DNA of 64,000 nt. It comes from Scolanthus callimorphus. Lineage: Eukaryota; Cnidaria; Anthozoa; Actiniaria; Edwardsiidae. A program made the translations under genes and the position numbers. Position 1 is the first letter of the stretch; every line of letters begins with the position of its first letter. Shown one piece after another: positions 19,796-31,280 of this stretch. The notes beneath the pieces were generated by a model, which was not told the DNA's origin, ran no database searches, and worked only from the letters and a program-made list of their open reading frames with translations. Location of the stretch: contig CM066913.1 in the NCBI GenBank assembly GCA_033964015.1, positions 22,157,854 through 22,221,853 on the forward strand, read 5' to 3'.

Positions 19796-20357
19796 ATTCA
19801 ACTTACTCAACTAGGTGGGAAACTTTTGGTTGTTAGAAATATCAGTAGTCTCGAGCCACGTTTGTTTGGTTCTCTCATATCTGATTCTTCTCCATATTTC
19901 AGAAGGAAATATCACACAACAAAAATAATTTGCTTGTAAATCCAATTCTTGGACAACATTGGTCCAAAACGCAAGCAATCAATTGTGATTTTTAGGACTT
20001 TGCATTGCGGGTTTGGAATAGTCTTGACCTTAATACCATTTCTCTTCGCAGTGATTCGGTGGCCTTTGAGGCAGCAGTAAAAGCCTGTAAATCGCAATAA
20101 GCTATGAAATAATGCGCTGTGCAAATAGTTTATCATTTGATAGGTCGCACTATTAAAGTAAAGTGAAGTGAAGTGCAGAGGTAATGCTGCGTAATGTTAA
20201 TTACAGTGGGAGTTTGCTTCGACGTTAGCAATGACAGAGAGAATCAAAAGAAATGATTAACTTTTTGTTGTTGCAAATAAAGCAAACAGCAAGGAAATAT
20301 CATAACGAAGATTTGAAGTGATGGTGAAAGAAAAAAAAACGAAAGCCTTGTCACGGC

Positions 20358-20445
20358 GGTGATTTGAACCTGGGAATCACGATCTTCTCATTCCGGGATG
20401 TATTTCCAGTGGTTTAGCGCACTGCGCCACGGTGAGCGGACCGCA
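20358..20445 (-). repeat. tRNA-like (SINE-type) sequence
   Basis: On the minus strand an A-box-like word (TGGCGCAGTGCGC) and a B-box-like word (GGTTCAAATC) are about 60 bp apart. The anticodon loop lacks the expected T33, and acceptor pairing is poor. It is therefore a tRNA-derived repeat rather than a working tRNA gene. Confidence 0.4.
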
Positions 20446-20459
20446 GCAGAGAACAATAG

Positions 20460-21280
20460 CAAAGACGCCGCCTGTCAAAAGTGGTTGATAAAAAGACAAA
20501 GGATACATATATGTATTTTTTTCAGGGTACACAGTGTTTTTGCAAACAAGTGTATATATATATACATGTGTTTTATAGGCGTTTAAAAAAACAAAACGGT
20601 GTTTCTAGGATAAGGTAATGTTCTGTAACAGACTTCACATGTACTTTTGCCGCAGAAGTGTAGGTCACTGCTTCTAAACGAGGGTCGAGTAATTAACAAC
20701 GTAAAAAATGAGGGCACTATTGTTTAGCACCAGAAAGTTTATCGACCTGGTGGGAGACAACACCGACCTGGTGGAAAATTGGGCAAGCTGGTGTCCTTTT
20801 TACTGAAAACCAGCCGAGAATTTAACACTCGCCAGGTCTGTTACAGAGGGGTGTCATATCGCAAATTCCTCACACAGTATTCTTGTCCATTTACCTGTGA
20901 ATAAGATGAAGCGAATTACGGTTTGATGCGCTAAAACGCGAAGGGTCTAGAACCTCCGTGGCAAACTCTGTACGTCTTAGTTGGAGGCGGCAAAAATATT
21001 TTTGTTTTGTTATAGGGGAGGGTTATTTTTGGAGCCTTGTTTAAAAAACGTGGCAATGACAGAAAGAGGAACTGTAGCAGAAACCGATGTGGCAGATCTG
21101 GAAAGTGACAAATTAGCAGCAACTGACTCAGTAGGAACTGAAACACCAGGTTGCTTGGATGGTCCAGCGCAACTTATTGAGCCAACTGGAGTGCGCTTTC
21201 AATACAATACAGCAATATTCTGCTTTGGAGAAAAGAAACTGGACATGTAAAACATCATGCGACTGTGGTATTTCTTAATT
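20460..21280. other. No gene supported; one possible small frame
   Basis: A plus-strand frame at 21056-21250 (starting MTERGTVAETDVADLESDK) has a plausible acidic composition but no recognised domain or clear splice context. A short TA-rich tract lies at 20550-20567. Confidence 0.3.
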
Positions 21281-21282
21281 AT

Positions 21283-21975
21283 CTGTCTCCACTGAACCAC
21301 TCATCATTGTTGGAGACTTTAATTTTCATCTAGACTGTCCTGAAGATCGGGCTGCAAATCGTTTTTCTAACTTACTCCATGACTTCAACCTTTCTCAGCA
21401 TGTTCATGAAGCCACTCACAAAAATGGACATACCTCGGATCTAGTAATAACCAGATCACAGGATGAGTTCGCTAAAAATGTTAAAGTATATGATCCTGCA
21501 ATATCAGATCATGCAGCAGTTACTTGCAAACTCTCAATGAAGAAACCAAATTTTGAAAGGAGAGAAGTTTCCTATCGGAAGCTGCGGTCTGTTGATAGGA
21601 ACGTTTTCATCCAAGATATTGAGAACTCCGAGCTAAATTCTTTCAAATATTTTGACAACGTCACGGATCTTGCTGAGCGTTACAACACCATACTTTCATC
21701 TCTGCTCGATTCTCATGCACCAACTAAGAAACGAATAGTAACCATGAGGCCCAAGGCACCATGGTATAATGATCACATTGCTGACGAAAAAAGAAAGAGA
21801 AGGAAACTTGAGCGCTTATGGCGTAAGACCCGATTAACCATTCACAGGGAAATGTTTGTGACCCAATGTAATCTCGTAAACATGCTCTTATTCGAGTCTA
21901 GAATGCAATTCTATGCTGAGCTAATTGAGAATAACGCCTCCAATCAAAGGGTCTTATTCACAACTCATGACAATC
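21283..21975 (+). pseudogene. CR1/L2-like LINE: C-terminal endonuclease region
   Basis: The frame contains the APE-endonuclease signature IIVGDFNFHLDCPEDR, then a loop (ATHKNGHTSDLVITR) and SDHAAVTCKLS, the conserved C-terminal SDH motif. It continues into the linker (APWYNDHIADEKRKRRKLER) that joins endonuclease to reverse transcriptase in this clade. The first part of the endonuclease is missing, so the copy is 5' truncated. At about 21970 the frame is broken by a second LINE fragment. The matching RT resumes near 22365, in sense and order. Confidence 0.8.
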
Positions 21976-22364
21976 CCATGTTTAAAATTTACAACAACCT
22001 AGCCCCAGATTATCTTTCGAACAAGTTCGAGAGGACGCTAGTTCACTTTGATATTCGAGGGTCTTCCTCAACTTTGAAATTACCCCTCCCTAAGACGAAT
22101 TACGGTAAAAAGCGAATTGGATACCGGGGCGCTTATATCTGGAATAAACTGCCCAAAGAATTAAGGGAAAGTAGCTCGCTGATTTCATTTAAATCAAAAT
22201 TACATAAGTTGCCTCCCAGCTTCTTTGACTTGTTTTAAACAGTATCGACTATTTTTAATATTATTTATTATTATATATTGTAGAATTTTTATCACGGCTT
22301 TTATGAAAACCAGCGGCTCTCGCTGATAGAACCACCGTGCTTAAATAAAAACTCTACTACTATC
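21975..22364 (+). mobile_element. Nested 5'-truncated LINE 3' end
   Basis: The sequence encodes the extreme C-terminus of a second non-LTR reverse transcriptase (FKIYNNLAPDYLSNKFER, then RGAYIWNKLPKELRESSSL) and stops at 22238. It is followed by a 3' UTR ending in aaataaaaactctactactat. It interrupts the host LINE between its endonuclease linker and its RT. The junctions are inferred to within about 10-15 bp and a target duplication is not evident. Confidence 0.75.
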
Positions 22365-24054
22365 CCCTAGACTTGGCTAACAAGTTCGCTGATTTCTTTG
22401 TGGAAAAAGTCCAAATTATTAGGAGTAACCTAGTACCAGCCAGTAACCCCGATCTTGTGGACACTTGTCGCCGATGCTCCCATGAGCTCACGAAGCTTGC
22501 CCCAACAGACCCTCATGAGCTGTCATCCCTTATAAGAGCTAAGGCTGGGAAGTCCTGTCTGTTGGATCCTATACCGGGGGCTTTACTGAAGGACTGCTTT
22601 GATCATCTGCTCCCTGTAATTACCAAAATTGTTAACCTTTCTCTAGATACTTCAACTGTGCCCACTAATCACAAGGAGGCTGCAATCTTTCCTGGTCTCA
22701 AAAAAGATTCTCTTGACCACCTACTTTTCCCGAATTTTCGGCCAATCTCGAACCTTCAATTTATTTCTAAGGCAACAGAGAGAGTTGCTGCTGCGCGATT
22801 AGACTCTCATCTAGTGAAGGGCAACACGAACGAGCTTTTTCAGTCTGCATATCAAATAGGTCACAGCACTGAGACGGCACTCACCCGAGTACACAATGAC
22901 ATCCTGTGTTCAATTGATGAAGGTGGGTGTGCGGTTCTCGTTCTTTTGGACCTCTCAGCTGCATTCGACACGGTTGATCACAAAATCCTGCTAAACAGAC
23001 TCGAAAAATACTTTAACATAAAGGGTAAAGCACTCGCCTGGTTCAGGTCCTATCTTTCGGAGAGAACCCAGTTTGTCTGTATTGACAAGGTGAGATCATC
23101 TACTCGTAAGCTTCCTTGCGGCGTACCGCAAGGGTCTGTGCTGGGACCTATCCTATACACTATGTATACAGCTACTCTTTGGGAAGTTATACGAAGGCAC
23201 GGTTTGTCTTATCATTTCTATGCCGATGACACCCAGATATACATGTCCTTTCGTCCATCTGCACGCGCTGAGCCAGATTCTTCCATATTGCGTATGGAAC
23301 ACTGTATTAGAGATATCGAAGAATGGATGACTGCCAATAAGCTAAAGCTTAATAATGATAAATCCGAACTTCTTGTCATTTCAGCTCGCCACCGCCCATC
23401 GCCCATGCTCAACTCCCTCTCCGTAGGGACTGAACGGGTGTATTGCTCTTCGTCTGCCAAAAATATTGGGGCCTGGTCCGACAATGCAATGTCCATGGAC
23501 AAGCAAGTTACTACTATTTGTAAATCCGCTTACTATCACCTCTACAACATTGCCAAAATAAGAAAATGTATTTCCTTTAAGAATTGTGAAACTCTGATCC
23601 ATGCCTTTGTAACCTCTAAACTTGATTATTGTAATTCCCTTTTATCTGGTATACCAAAAACCCAGATACAGAAACTACAACATGTTCAGAATAGTGCTGC
23701 GCGTCTCCTGACTGGGTCTCGCAAGAACTACCATATCACCCCTATTTTGCAAGAGCTACACTGGCTACCGATATCTGAGCGGATCAACTATAAAGTTTTA
23801 CTTTTGACTTTTAAGGCATTGAATTGTTTGATCTTTTAAAACCCTATATCCCAACTAGAACACTACGTTCCTCGTCCAAGTCACTCCTTACTAGACCAAA
23901 ATGCAAACTTAAGACTTATGGCCAAAGGGCATTCTCTTATACAGCTCCCTCCATTTGGAACGCCCTGCCTGATGATATACGTGACATTAAATCACTGAGT
24001 GTTTTTAAGTCAGCCATCAAAACATTACTATTTAGGCGCGTTTTTAACATATAA
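22365..24054 (+). pseudogene. CR1/L2-like LINE: reverse transcriptase domain and C-terminus
   Basis: The RT order is clear: FPNFRPISNLQFISKATERV, FQSAYQIGHSTETALTRV, LLDLSAAFDTVDHKILLNRL, GVPQGSVLGPILYTMYTATL and the catalytic FYADDTQIYMS. The thumb region follows (DYCNSLLSGIP, LQELHWLPISERINYKVLLL). The frame is broken at about 23830 by a frameshift, and the C-terminal tail (AFSYTAPSIWNALPDDIR) lies in another frame to 24054. It has the same orientation as the endonuclease piece. The copy is not functional because of the truncation, the nested LINE and the frameshift. Confidence 0.9.
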
Positions 24055-24240
24055 ATTTTAAAGTTTTCATTGTTTTATAGTTTTTATCACACTGTAAGCA
24101 TTTTTATCTTTTTATTTATTCATTTTTTTTTTTATTTTTAGCTGATTTAATTTTATTTAGTAGAACAATTATTGTAAACGCTATTGGATTTTTAGTAGAA
24201 ATGGCGCTATATCAAAATTTATACTATTATTATTATTATA
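24055..24240 (+). mobile_element. LINE 3' UTR and microsatellite tail
   Basis: AT-rich 3' end of the LINE above, finishing in a (TAT)n-type tail (about 24222-24240), as is usual for this clade. Confidence 0.6.
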
Positions 24241-24241
24241 G

Positions 24242-25016
24242 TATTTGCCCAGGTCCGACAAACTTATGACGCCATATCTTTTCTGTTTAAGAAAGAAAAA
24301 AATCGTCCTACACAAAGAGGTCAGCAGCCTATTGCACCATTTGTGCAAGGCACACATAAACTTGTAGATTCTCTAGCACATTTTGAGGGGCTAATATCAA
24401 GAATGAAATATTATATAAACATCTCACCAGCTGTACCAGAGGGAACATGTATGCCACTATTCAAGGATTTGGAGAGACTGTTAATTCATTAAAGAGTCAC
24501 TTACAGTCAATCCAACGTATTGGAATGGAGGATGTTGTGCCCCTATGCATATCACACCAACAAATTCTCGTCATACCAGCCCACACACCAATCCGGACTG
24601 TCTTCTGTATATACCGTTCAGCAGATTAATAAAGACAACAATGTGCCTTCAGGTGGCTCCTCCAGGTTAATAAGGTGCATCCGCCATGTGTTTGGCTCTC
24701 GCTAGTGGAACAGGCTCTTGATTATGAATCAAAACAAAACAAAAATTTCTGCCTTGCATAAACTTCAGTTTCACTGCACTTGGAAATGTGATCAAGGACA
24801 ACAGGTTACCAGTACAAGAATTGAGTACAGGAAGGAGTGACAGAAGTATTACATATTCTTTTACTGAGGGGTACAGCAGACAGTTAGATAGCAAATGATG
24901 CATTCCGCAAAGAGATAGAATTGCCTGACTGTGAATGTGACCTGAGAGGGACTGAGACTAACGATGCTGACCTAGATGGAATTCATGTCAATGCAGCAGA
25001 AGGAGGCGGGTCATAA
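24242..25016 (+). pseudogene. Decayed coding sequence of unknown family
   Basis: Three protein-like pieces lie in order on the plus strand in different frames. The first is open from 24242 to 24493 (RQTYDAISFLFKKEKNRPTQ, AHFEGLISRMKYYINISPAV). The second covers 24495-24665 (NPTYWNGGCCAPMHITPTNS, DCLLYIPFSRLIKTTMCLQV). The third is at about 24912-25016 (ELPDCECDLRGTETNDADLD). Composition is protein-like but I cannot name the family. The change of frame between pieces means introns or decay. Location next to LINE ends suggests a repeat-borne gene. Confidence 0.35.
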
Positions 25017-25019
25017 AGA

Positions 25020-26100
25020 ATGCTGCGTATAAAGTTGTGTCATCTTACAAGAAAAATGCCACTCATCAACACAATTTAATCTGTACTAGTGAGGGGTGTC
25101 TTCGGAAAAAATGCTCGTCGCGTCGCAATTTATGCTATGATAATCAGCTATATATCGTTTTAAAGCTGAAAGATTGCTCTATCTTATGAAGTTGTTTAGT
25201 TTAGTGAAGTTTAATTTTTTTCTTGTACTTTAAAGACCCCGAACTACTAAAACTACCTTGTTTACTTGAGAAGCTCCAGACTATTAGCGGTTTGTTCCAC
25301 AATTTCCCACTTTCCCGGGTTTTAGTATCAGAGAAATGAACTGCAAAACCGTGCGAAAGATTTAGTTGAAAGTTGCATTTTTTACAATTTGTGGAAGCAA
25401 AATTTATCATAAAATCTTTTTCAAGTAGAAAATAAACATTCCCCCGCACAAAATCACAATTTTGATGCAGTGTTTGTATGGTTTAAAAATACTACAAACA
25501 AAAGCAATGTTTTTAAATTTTCTCTTTCATTGCACTGTGATCACTTTTTTCAGCAGGCTCCTTTAAGCAATAAAAACTGCGTTTATCACATTATAAACTA
25601 TGAAATCTGCTTATAACTGCTTTAAAAAATAGCATTGTATCTGTCGTGCGTTTATAATGTTTCTCACATTATAAACGCAATACACAGCTCTCAATCACAA
25701 AAAAAGTAAAATTGTTATCGTGAAAACACATGTACATTTGTCCGTAGTAATCAAAATAATCCTCCAGAATAATAGAAAAACCTTTCAAGTGTTAGGCAAA
25801 TGCAATTCTAGGTTGCTTTGACCTGTTATCAAGAGGATGGAATTGGATTGCGATTTGAGTTATTTTCTTGTCAGAGAAGTGGTCAGCAGCGTGCGCGAGC
25901 CCCTTTAAACATTCTATCTTGGTGCATGTAGGCGACTGCGTTAGCCCGCTATGGAATTTGTACTCAATTTCAGTTCACAAAGGTAACTGGTCGAACCTCG
26001 CCATAACATTTCACTCAGTTTTCTTGGTACGTGTATGACTAGGAGAGCAACCTTTCACTTAATGTTCTTTACATATATGTAGGCGACTGGGTGAGCCTCT
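25020..26100. other. No gene supported
   Basis: AT-rich. It contains an imperfect inverted word gcgtttat(ca)cattataaac near 25570-25600 and 25650-25678. Nothing else was recognised. Confidence 0.4.
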
Positions 26101-26159
26101 TTGATTGGGGAGGCTTCGAACCTCAGGGTTTAGGCCTTGCCTATCATTTGTTTGTTGTT

Positions 26160-26790
26160 CAGAACCTAGACAACCTGGAGCGGGAATTGGATGCTCTAAA
26201 GGAGGTAACGGGGGACATTTCAGTTACCCTGGCATTAGCCACCTCGTAGACAATCATGCCCTTCTTCCAGCTATCGAAGCCTTCACTGACGTGGCAAGGA
26301 CAGCAGGGTCGTACCGTACCTCACAAGTTGCTACAGAGGTTGACCGGGAAAAGAACTTCCCTTTCTTTGGCAGTCCCAGCTGCCCGGCTAAACGCAAGGA
26401 AAATATTCGCCGCCACTTGCAGGTCTTCTCGCCCGCTTAAGATATCCGGCCCCTTAAGGAGGAACTATTATACTGGCGATTCCTAGATGACAGGAATGCC
26501 TGCCTTCAGACTTCAGAATTTTTATTTTATTTTTAACAAATCATTTACATAAGTGGCTGATCCGCAAATAGACTAACTAATCGAGGCGGGTCAGCCATAT
26601 CAGGGTGTTTTAATACATACTGTGTTCAGGGTTTTCACTTAGAAAGTTTGAATCAGAAAAAAGGTTAACAGAGCGACACTCACTACTGACACTCTGTACT
26701 GATGCGTCAAATTTTGCATTGGGTGTAATCATCTCCCCAGCTAACTCACAGCCCAGTGTCACTTTACATCACTACGGGCACGCGCTCTTA
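26160..26790 (+). pseudogene. DIRS-like retroelement fragment: RT/RNase H connection
   Basis: A stretch at about 26280-26500 reads LLQRLTGKRTSLSLAVPAAR and then, after indels, SGPLKEELLYWRFLDD, the pattern that links RT to RNase H in DIRS-type elements. At about 26690-26760 comes LCTDASNFALGVIISPANSQ, an RNase H first strand with the catalytic aspartate. Frames shift several times, so it is a dead fragment. It is a different copy from the one at 14.5 kb. Confidence 0.6.
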
Positions 26791-26799
26791 GACGTCCTT

Positions 26800-27368
26800 C
26801 TTTCAGGGAAACCTCTCATCGCCAATTCACGCGCGCAAAACGCGCATGTGTACGCCCCCTCCCGCCGAGATTTGAAAATCAAACTGTTTCGATATAGCTG
26901 TGGCTTCAGAGCCAAGAAATCTGCTTAAGTTAATAAAACCACTTATTAGTTAAGCTTCAAACTTGGTGAATAGCAAGTCTAGTGTGTTTTCCTTGTTCTG
27001 TAAGTTTAACTTTTTGGAATTTTCTTTAACGTTTTTATTTTCGGTATTTGAAGTGAGAAGCCTCGTAGTATCATCGGGACGACTGTGGTTTTGGTATGTT
27101 TTGCTGTTGTTTTGCACTTAGAAAAAGACAGTGAGAAATCAGCATGGGATCAGTTCTTGGCCTACCCTGCGAGCAGTGACTTCCTCCTCTCTTAGGCCGG
27201 CGGCTAGCAAGGGAGAGAAACCACTGCGAGCGACCGTTTTCTGCCGTCCACAGACTTGGATGAATCAATTAACTGTGAACCCACAAAACCGGATTAAAAT
27301 CCTATTTTACCTGTTGGGCGCATGCGTAATCCCTTTGTCTTGTGAGCCTGCGGGTGCGAATTGAAAAC
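26800..27368. other. No gene supported
   Basis: Contains short frames without domain features. The last 100 bp may be the 5' flank of the helicase copy that follows. Confidence 0.35.
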
Positions 27369-28560
27369 ATGGCCTCTTCGAGTGGCTTTGACTCTAGAAC
27401 GTTGATTCCAAAAAGAATCATAAAGCTGTCTAATGAACAAAAGCAGGCCTTGCTAAGCTTCTCAAAAGGTCGCGATACCCTGGCAGTGCTTCCCACAGGG
27501 CACGGAAAGCCTCTGATTTATCAGGTAGCAGTTCTTGTAGCCAAGGAAGGCAAGCGCATTAAAGAGCCATTGTTCGTTGTTATTTCGCCACGGAAGTCCT
27601 TGGTCGCTGATCAGATAAAAGAGTGAACGACTAGGACTGAGATGTTGCAAGCTTGAGGTTGTCAACATCAAAGATCTACGCACAGAGTGCGAATTGATGT
27701 GCTGATCGCGAGTCCCGAAGTGTTTGATGCCTTCGCGGCTAAGTCGCTCTTACAATTGCTAGGTGACAGAATTATTGGCATCATCGTGGATGAGTGCCAC
27801 TGCGTTGTTAAATGGTAAGAATGGCTTATTTGACCTACTGTGAATGTCAAAGACGAGGGGAGATGAATGATTTCACAAGCCAATTCTAATTTGACATTGA
27901 GCTATTCCATATAATTTCCGGTACCCCCGTGGTTTATTCCTTGCTATCAAGTTATTAACCTCCGGAACTCCATGCTACCATATTTTCCCCACAGGAATTT
28001 GCCAGTAACCCCCTAGAATTTTTAGTTATTGTGTCATGCCCCCCTGAAATTACATGCTTCTTCATCTTAAACCCTCTTTCCCATTACTCTTTCGCTTATA
28101 AAACCTCAATTATGTTTTATTTTTTATTCAGTTTATCGAAGGAGAATGCAAAATAATCCATTCAGGGCATCTTATGGAAAAACCAGCCATTTGCGTGGAT
28201 TTGTGGTCTGCCCAATCCTAAGTTTAACTGCTACAGCCGGCAAAGCAACAAGACAAGAACTGTTGAAGGCATCAAAAGAATTGAAGAATGACTTCAGTTT
28301 TTTAATTGAGAAACTACAAAACCAGAAACAAGAGTGCCAGAGAATAGTTGTGTACTGCAGAACTTTTGCTAGTTGTGGAGAGTTGTTCTCTCTGTTTGAT
28401 CAGGAGTTGGATGGATGTGATTGGATGTTTGCTATGTTTCATTCCAAAACGCCTGAGGCCATCTAAAAGAAAGTCTTAATCCTTAAGTGATATGAATGGA
28501 CTTGTCAGTGTGGTATTTGCCACAAGTGTTCTGCCGCCGATGTACTAGAGCCATTATGTT
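27369..28560 (+). pseudogene. RecQ-like DNA helicase, broken copy
   Basis: RecQ family enzymes are 3'-to-5' ATP-dependent DNA helicases. The first piece (27369-27626) carries the Q-like region and motif I (RDTLAVLPTGHGKPLIYQ), then a VVISPRKSLVADQIKE motif Ia, and stops. Downstream in another frame are VLIASPEVFDAFA and the Walker B box IIGIIVDECHCVVKW (near 27770-27811), followed by a donor-like gtaaga. The third piece (28146-28466) has LTATAGKATRQELL (motif III region) and RIVVYCRTFASCGELFSLF from the second RecA-like domain. The motif I lysine is followed by Pro rather than Ser/Thr, which should abolish phosphate binding. Frameshifts and missing segments make it a pseudogene, probably one of many repeat-like copies. 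Confidence 0.8.
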
Positions 28561-28564
28561 AAGA

Positions 28565-29100
28565 TTATTATTATCATTTACACATAATCTTTAATCTTTT
28601 TTTCACATAATCTTCAATTCCTTTTCTTTTATACGCATATTTTCGCTGTTATTATTGTTAATGTGATTTTTTTCTTATTTTACTTATTATTGTTATAGTT
28701 TTACAAGTCAGATCAAGAGCAAAAAAAACACAAAGCACGAAATGACATTACATGACACGTGCGCACATACACAGAAAGATACGACCTGTACCTTGAAAAA
28801 AGAACAATTGGGCGCTAAAAAATTCAACTTTTCTTCGAAGTGTTTTAATTCTTTTCTTCCTATTGCAATTTTTCTTTCGAAAATCAGCTTAGCTTCTAAG
28901 ACCGGTAAAAATCTATCGAGACAAAGAGTTGTATTTTATAATAGCACTTTAAAATGATATATTTTGCAATAAGGAAAATTAATTACGCTAGGGCACTCAA
29001 CAAAAAGATGTTTTAAATCATGCGAAAAATTACAGAAATTGGCGCCCGCGGGAGCTTCGCTAAAACTACATCTGATACCATTGAGTTTTGTGACAAAAGG
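28565..29100. other. No gene; AT-rich
   Basis: ATT/TTA-rich sequence (28565-28700) followed by short frames without domain features. Confidence 0.4.
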
Positions 29101-29102
29101 AA

Positions 29103-29390
29103 TGATGAACAACTTTCCCCCTCAGATACAACTGCTACTTGACACTGTTAAATCTCTGATGAAAGAAAATGCAGAACTACAAAAACAACTGAAAAATACA
29201 AGAAAAGCAGACCACAATGCAAATGATTGCCAAAGAGGCCGGCAAAGTATATATATACAAAAGTTGAAAAGGAGCTCAAGATTTTCAATACTTTAGGCAA
29301 ACTCGGTTTGCAGATCTAACTGATGAGGATGATCTGGACATTGTCATTGGGGAAACGTTCTTTGAAAAAACTGGAAGTAGATTATAAATT
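29103..29390 (+). pseudogene. Fragment with short coiled coil, unknown family
   Basis: A plus-strand piece reads NFPPQIQLLLDTVKSLMKEN followed by AELQKQLKNTR, a typical short leucine-heptad coil. After a frame change an acidic tail appears (near 29320: LTDEDDLDIVIGETFFEK). It resembles the coil-plus-acidic arrangement of the gene at 11.5 kb in style only. No start or splice sites could be fixed. Confidence 0.3.
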
Positions 29391-29781
29391 CAAGTGTGCA
29401 ATTCAGATAATAAGGCTAGGGAAACTAACTCGAAAACCCAAGGGTTAATTTAGTTTTCCTGCTCAAACTTTTCTAAAAAAAAATATGTATCTTTCTCGTA
29501 AACTGACACTTATTTTTGTTATACACTAATGTAAATAGATTTATTATATGGCTAAGATACTACGCGCGCTCTGATTGGCTGTTGACAGGCTTGTATTTCC
29601 CCGTACAAGCCGTGTCCGATACGGATTTTTCCCGCCGGTGTGCTTGTTTACATTTTTAAGCAAAATCCAGGCGATTCTCGTAAAAGAAAAACAACCTAAA
29701 CTTTTAAAACTAAATTTCCTGAAAGAAGAAAGGATTTATTTTCTACATAATCATAACGTCTTTAACTGGAGAAAAAAAATA

Positions 29782-31263
29782 ATGAGTGGAAGTGAGCAGG
29801 AACACTCAGAAAGTGAATTTTATTTCCCAGAGCCGGCGGAAGATGAAAGCACGATTGAAAAAGTTGCAAATGTCGAAACCGAGGAAACAGACATCGAGGA
29901 AACACAGCCTCAAAATAAATCAGATAGCCAGGAAATAAGAGACTTTGTTAACGAACAAAAAAGCGAAAACACAGTCAGGAAAACAACTGCTGACATGAAA
30001 AGTTTTCGTCGTTTCTTGGAAGGGGAAGGTTTGGAGGAAGATCTGAGAATAGAGACTTTACCTGTGAAACAACTTGACCAATTGCTGTCCAAGTTTTTCA
30101 TCAAGGCGCGTAAGCGAAACGGTGAAGAGTATGAGCCAGACTCCCTATCTAGCATCCAGAGGAGTATCCAGCGTTGGCTGACAGAGCAAAAATCCTCAAT
30201 GAACATTCTGAAGGACCAGGAATTTGAAGACTCACGCAAGGTGCTGGCGGCAAAACGTAAACAGCTGGTGAATGTCGCCGGAAAGGGGAACCGGCCAAAT
30301 GCGACCAAAGCCCTCACCGAAGAAGACGAAGACCGATTATTTCAGTCCGGTCAGCTTGGCCACTCCACCCCAGATATCCTCCAGAGAACAGTATGGTGGT
30401 TTTTGGCTCTCCATTTCGGCTTTCGTGCAAGAGACGAGAGTCGTAAGCTCTGTTGGGGAGATATTGAGCTTCACCGAGACCCTGTTGACGAACGCGAGTT
30501 CCTCGTTTGGCAGGCAGAGAGAGGTACAAAAACCCGAAAAGGACAGGAGAACGGCCACCAAAGAGCGTTCAAACCAAAGGCCTATGCAACTGGCAACGAC
30601 AGATGCCCTGTGGAGACGTACAAGCTGTTCAGAAGCCACAGACCTGTTGAAATGAATAAACCCGAGTCACCATTCTTCTTGGCTATAAACCACAACAGGA
30701 ACTCGCGAACCGAAGTTTGGTACAAGAAAGCACCACTCGGTATATCCCAAATCGGCAAATTTCTGTCAACAGCAGCATCCAATGCCGGAATTATAAGCTC
30801 AGATGGCAAGATCAGTAACCATTCTGTGAGGAAAACTCAAATCTCACGGTTATTGGATGCAAACGCACCAGAAATATTCATTGCCCAACTCAGTGGCCAC
30901 AAAAGCATCGACAGTCTCCAGTCGTACAAAACAGCCAGTACAAGTCACCAACGCCAGATGTCCTGTATCCTTAGCAGGTCGGCCAATAGTTCAAGCAATA
31001 ATGCGCTGATTTCTGGCTCGTCCACTGCCTCTTACAGTTGCAGCAGGATCCTCCATACAAGCCAAGGCCAAATACAAGTGAAGTCGAATCTCTCATCGAG
31101 CGCCTTGGTATCATCTGCCAGCACATCTGATTCGAGCAATCCGGGGATTTTTGCGGGAGCAAACATTTCCAATTGCCAGTTCCAAGTGTTCAACGGTCCT
31201 GTCACCTTCGAGAGCTCCAAGAAACGGCGCCGTGTAATCATCGAGAGCGATGAAGAGGATTAG
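29782..31263 (+). CDS. Crypton-type tyrosine recombinase, uninterrupted
   Basis: An open frame of 493 codons. I chose the ATG at 29782 because the upstream in-frame extension is hydrophobic and unlike coding sequence. Domains in order: an acidic disordered N-terminus (SGSEQEHSESEFYFPEPAED); a helical core-binding domain (about residues 45-150; TADMKSFRRFLEGEGLEEDL); a catalytic domain with the first Arg in LHFGFRARDESRKLCW (about residue 215), HSVR (about 349), GHKS (about 372) and a candidate tyrosine in LQSYKT (about 381); a Ser-rich linker; and a C-terminal basic/acidic tail (KKRRRVIIESDEED). Tyrosine recombinases integrate circular DNA through a covalent 3'-phosphotyrosine. All core residues appear present, so this copy may be recent or domesticated. 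The tail combines a nuclear-localisation-like patch with a SIM-like motif. Confidence 0.85.
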   Translation: MSGSEQEHSESEFYFPEPAEDESTIEKVANVETEETDIEETQPQNKSDSQEIRDFVNEQKSENTVRKTTADMKSFRRFLEGEGLEEDLRIETLPVKQLDQLLSKFFIKARKRNGEEYEPDSLSSIQRSIQRWLTEQKSSMNILKDQEFEDSRKVLAAKRKQLVNVAGKGNRPNATKALTEEDEDRLFQSGQLGHSTPDILQRTVWWFLALHFGFRARDESRKLCWGDIELHRDPVDEREFLVWQAERGTKTRKGQENGHQRAFKPKAYATGNDRCPVETYKLFRSHRPVEMNKPESPFFLAINHNRNSRTEVWYKKAPLGISQIGKFLSTAASNAGIISSDGKISNHSVRKTQISRLLDANAPEIFIAQLSGHKSIDSLQSYKTASTSHQRQMSCILSRSANSSSNNALISGSSTASYSCSRILHTSQGQIQVKSNLSSSALVSSASTSDSSNPGIFAGANISNCQFQVFNGPVTFESSKKRRRVIIESDEED

Positions 31264-31280
31264 CGATGAAGAGGATTAGC
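31245..31280 (+). repeat. 16-bp tandem duplication across the stop codon
   Basis: The word gcgatgaagaggatta occurs twice in a row. The first copy contains the final codons and stop of the recombinase and the second lies just beyond. Confidence 0.8.

Noticed and set aside
29910..30655. Several overlapping frames within the Crypton gene
   Set aside because: They overlap the recombinase, whose catalytic motifs are unambiguous.
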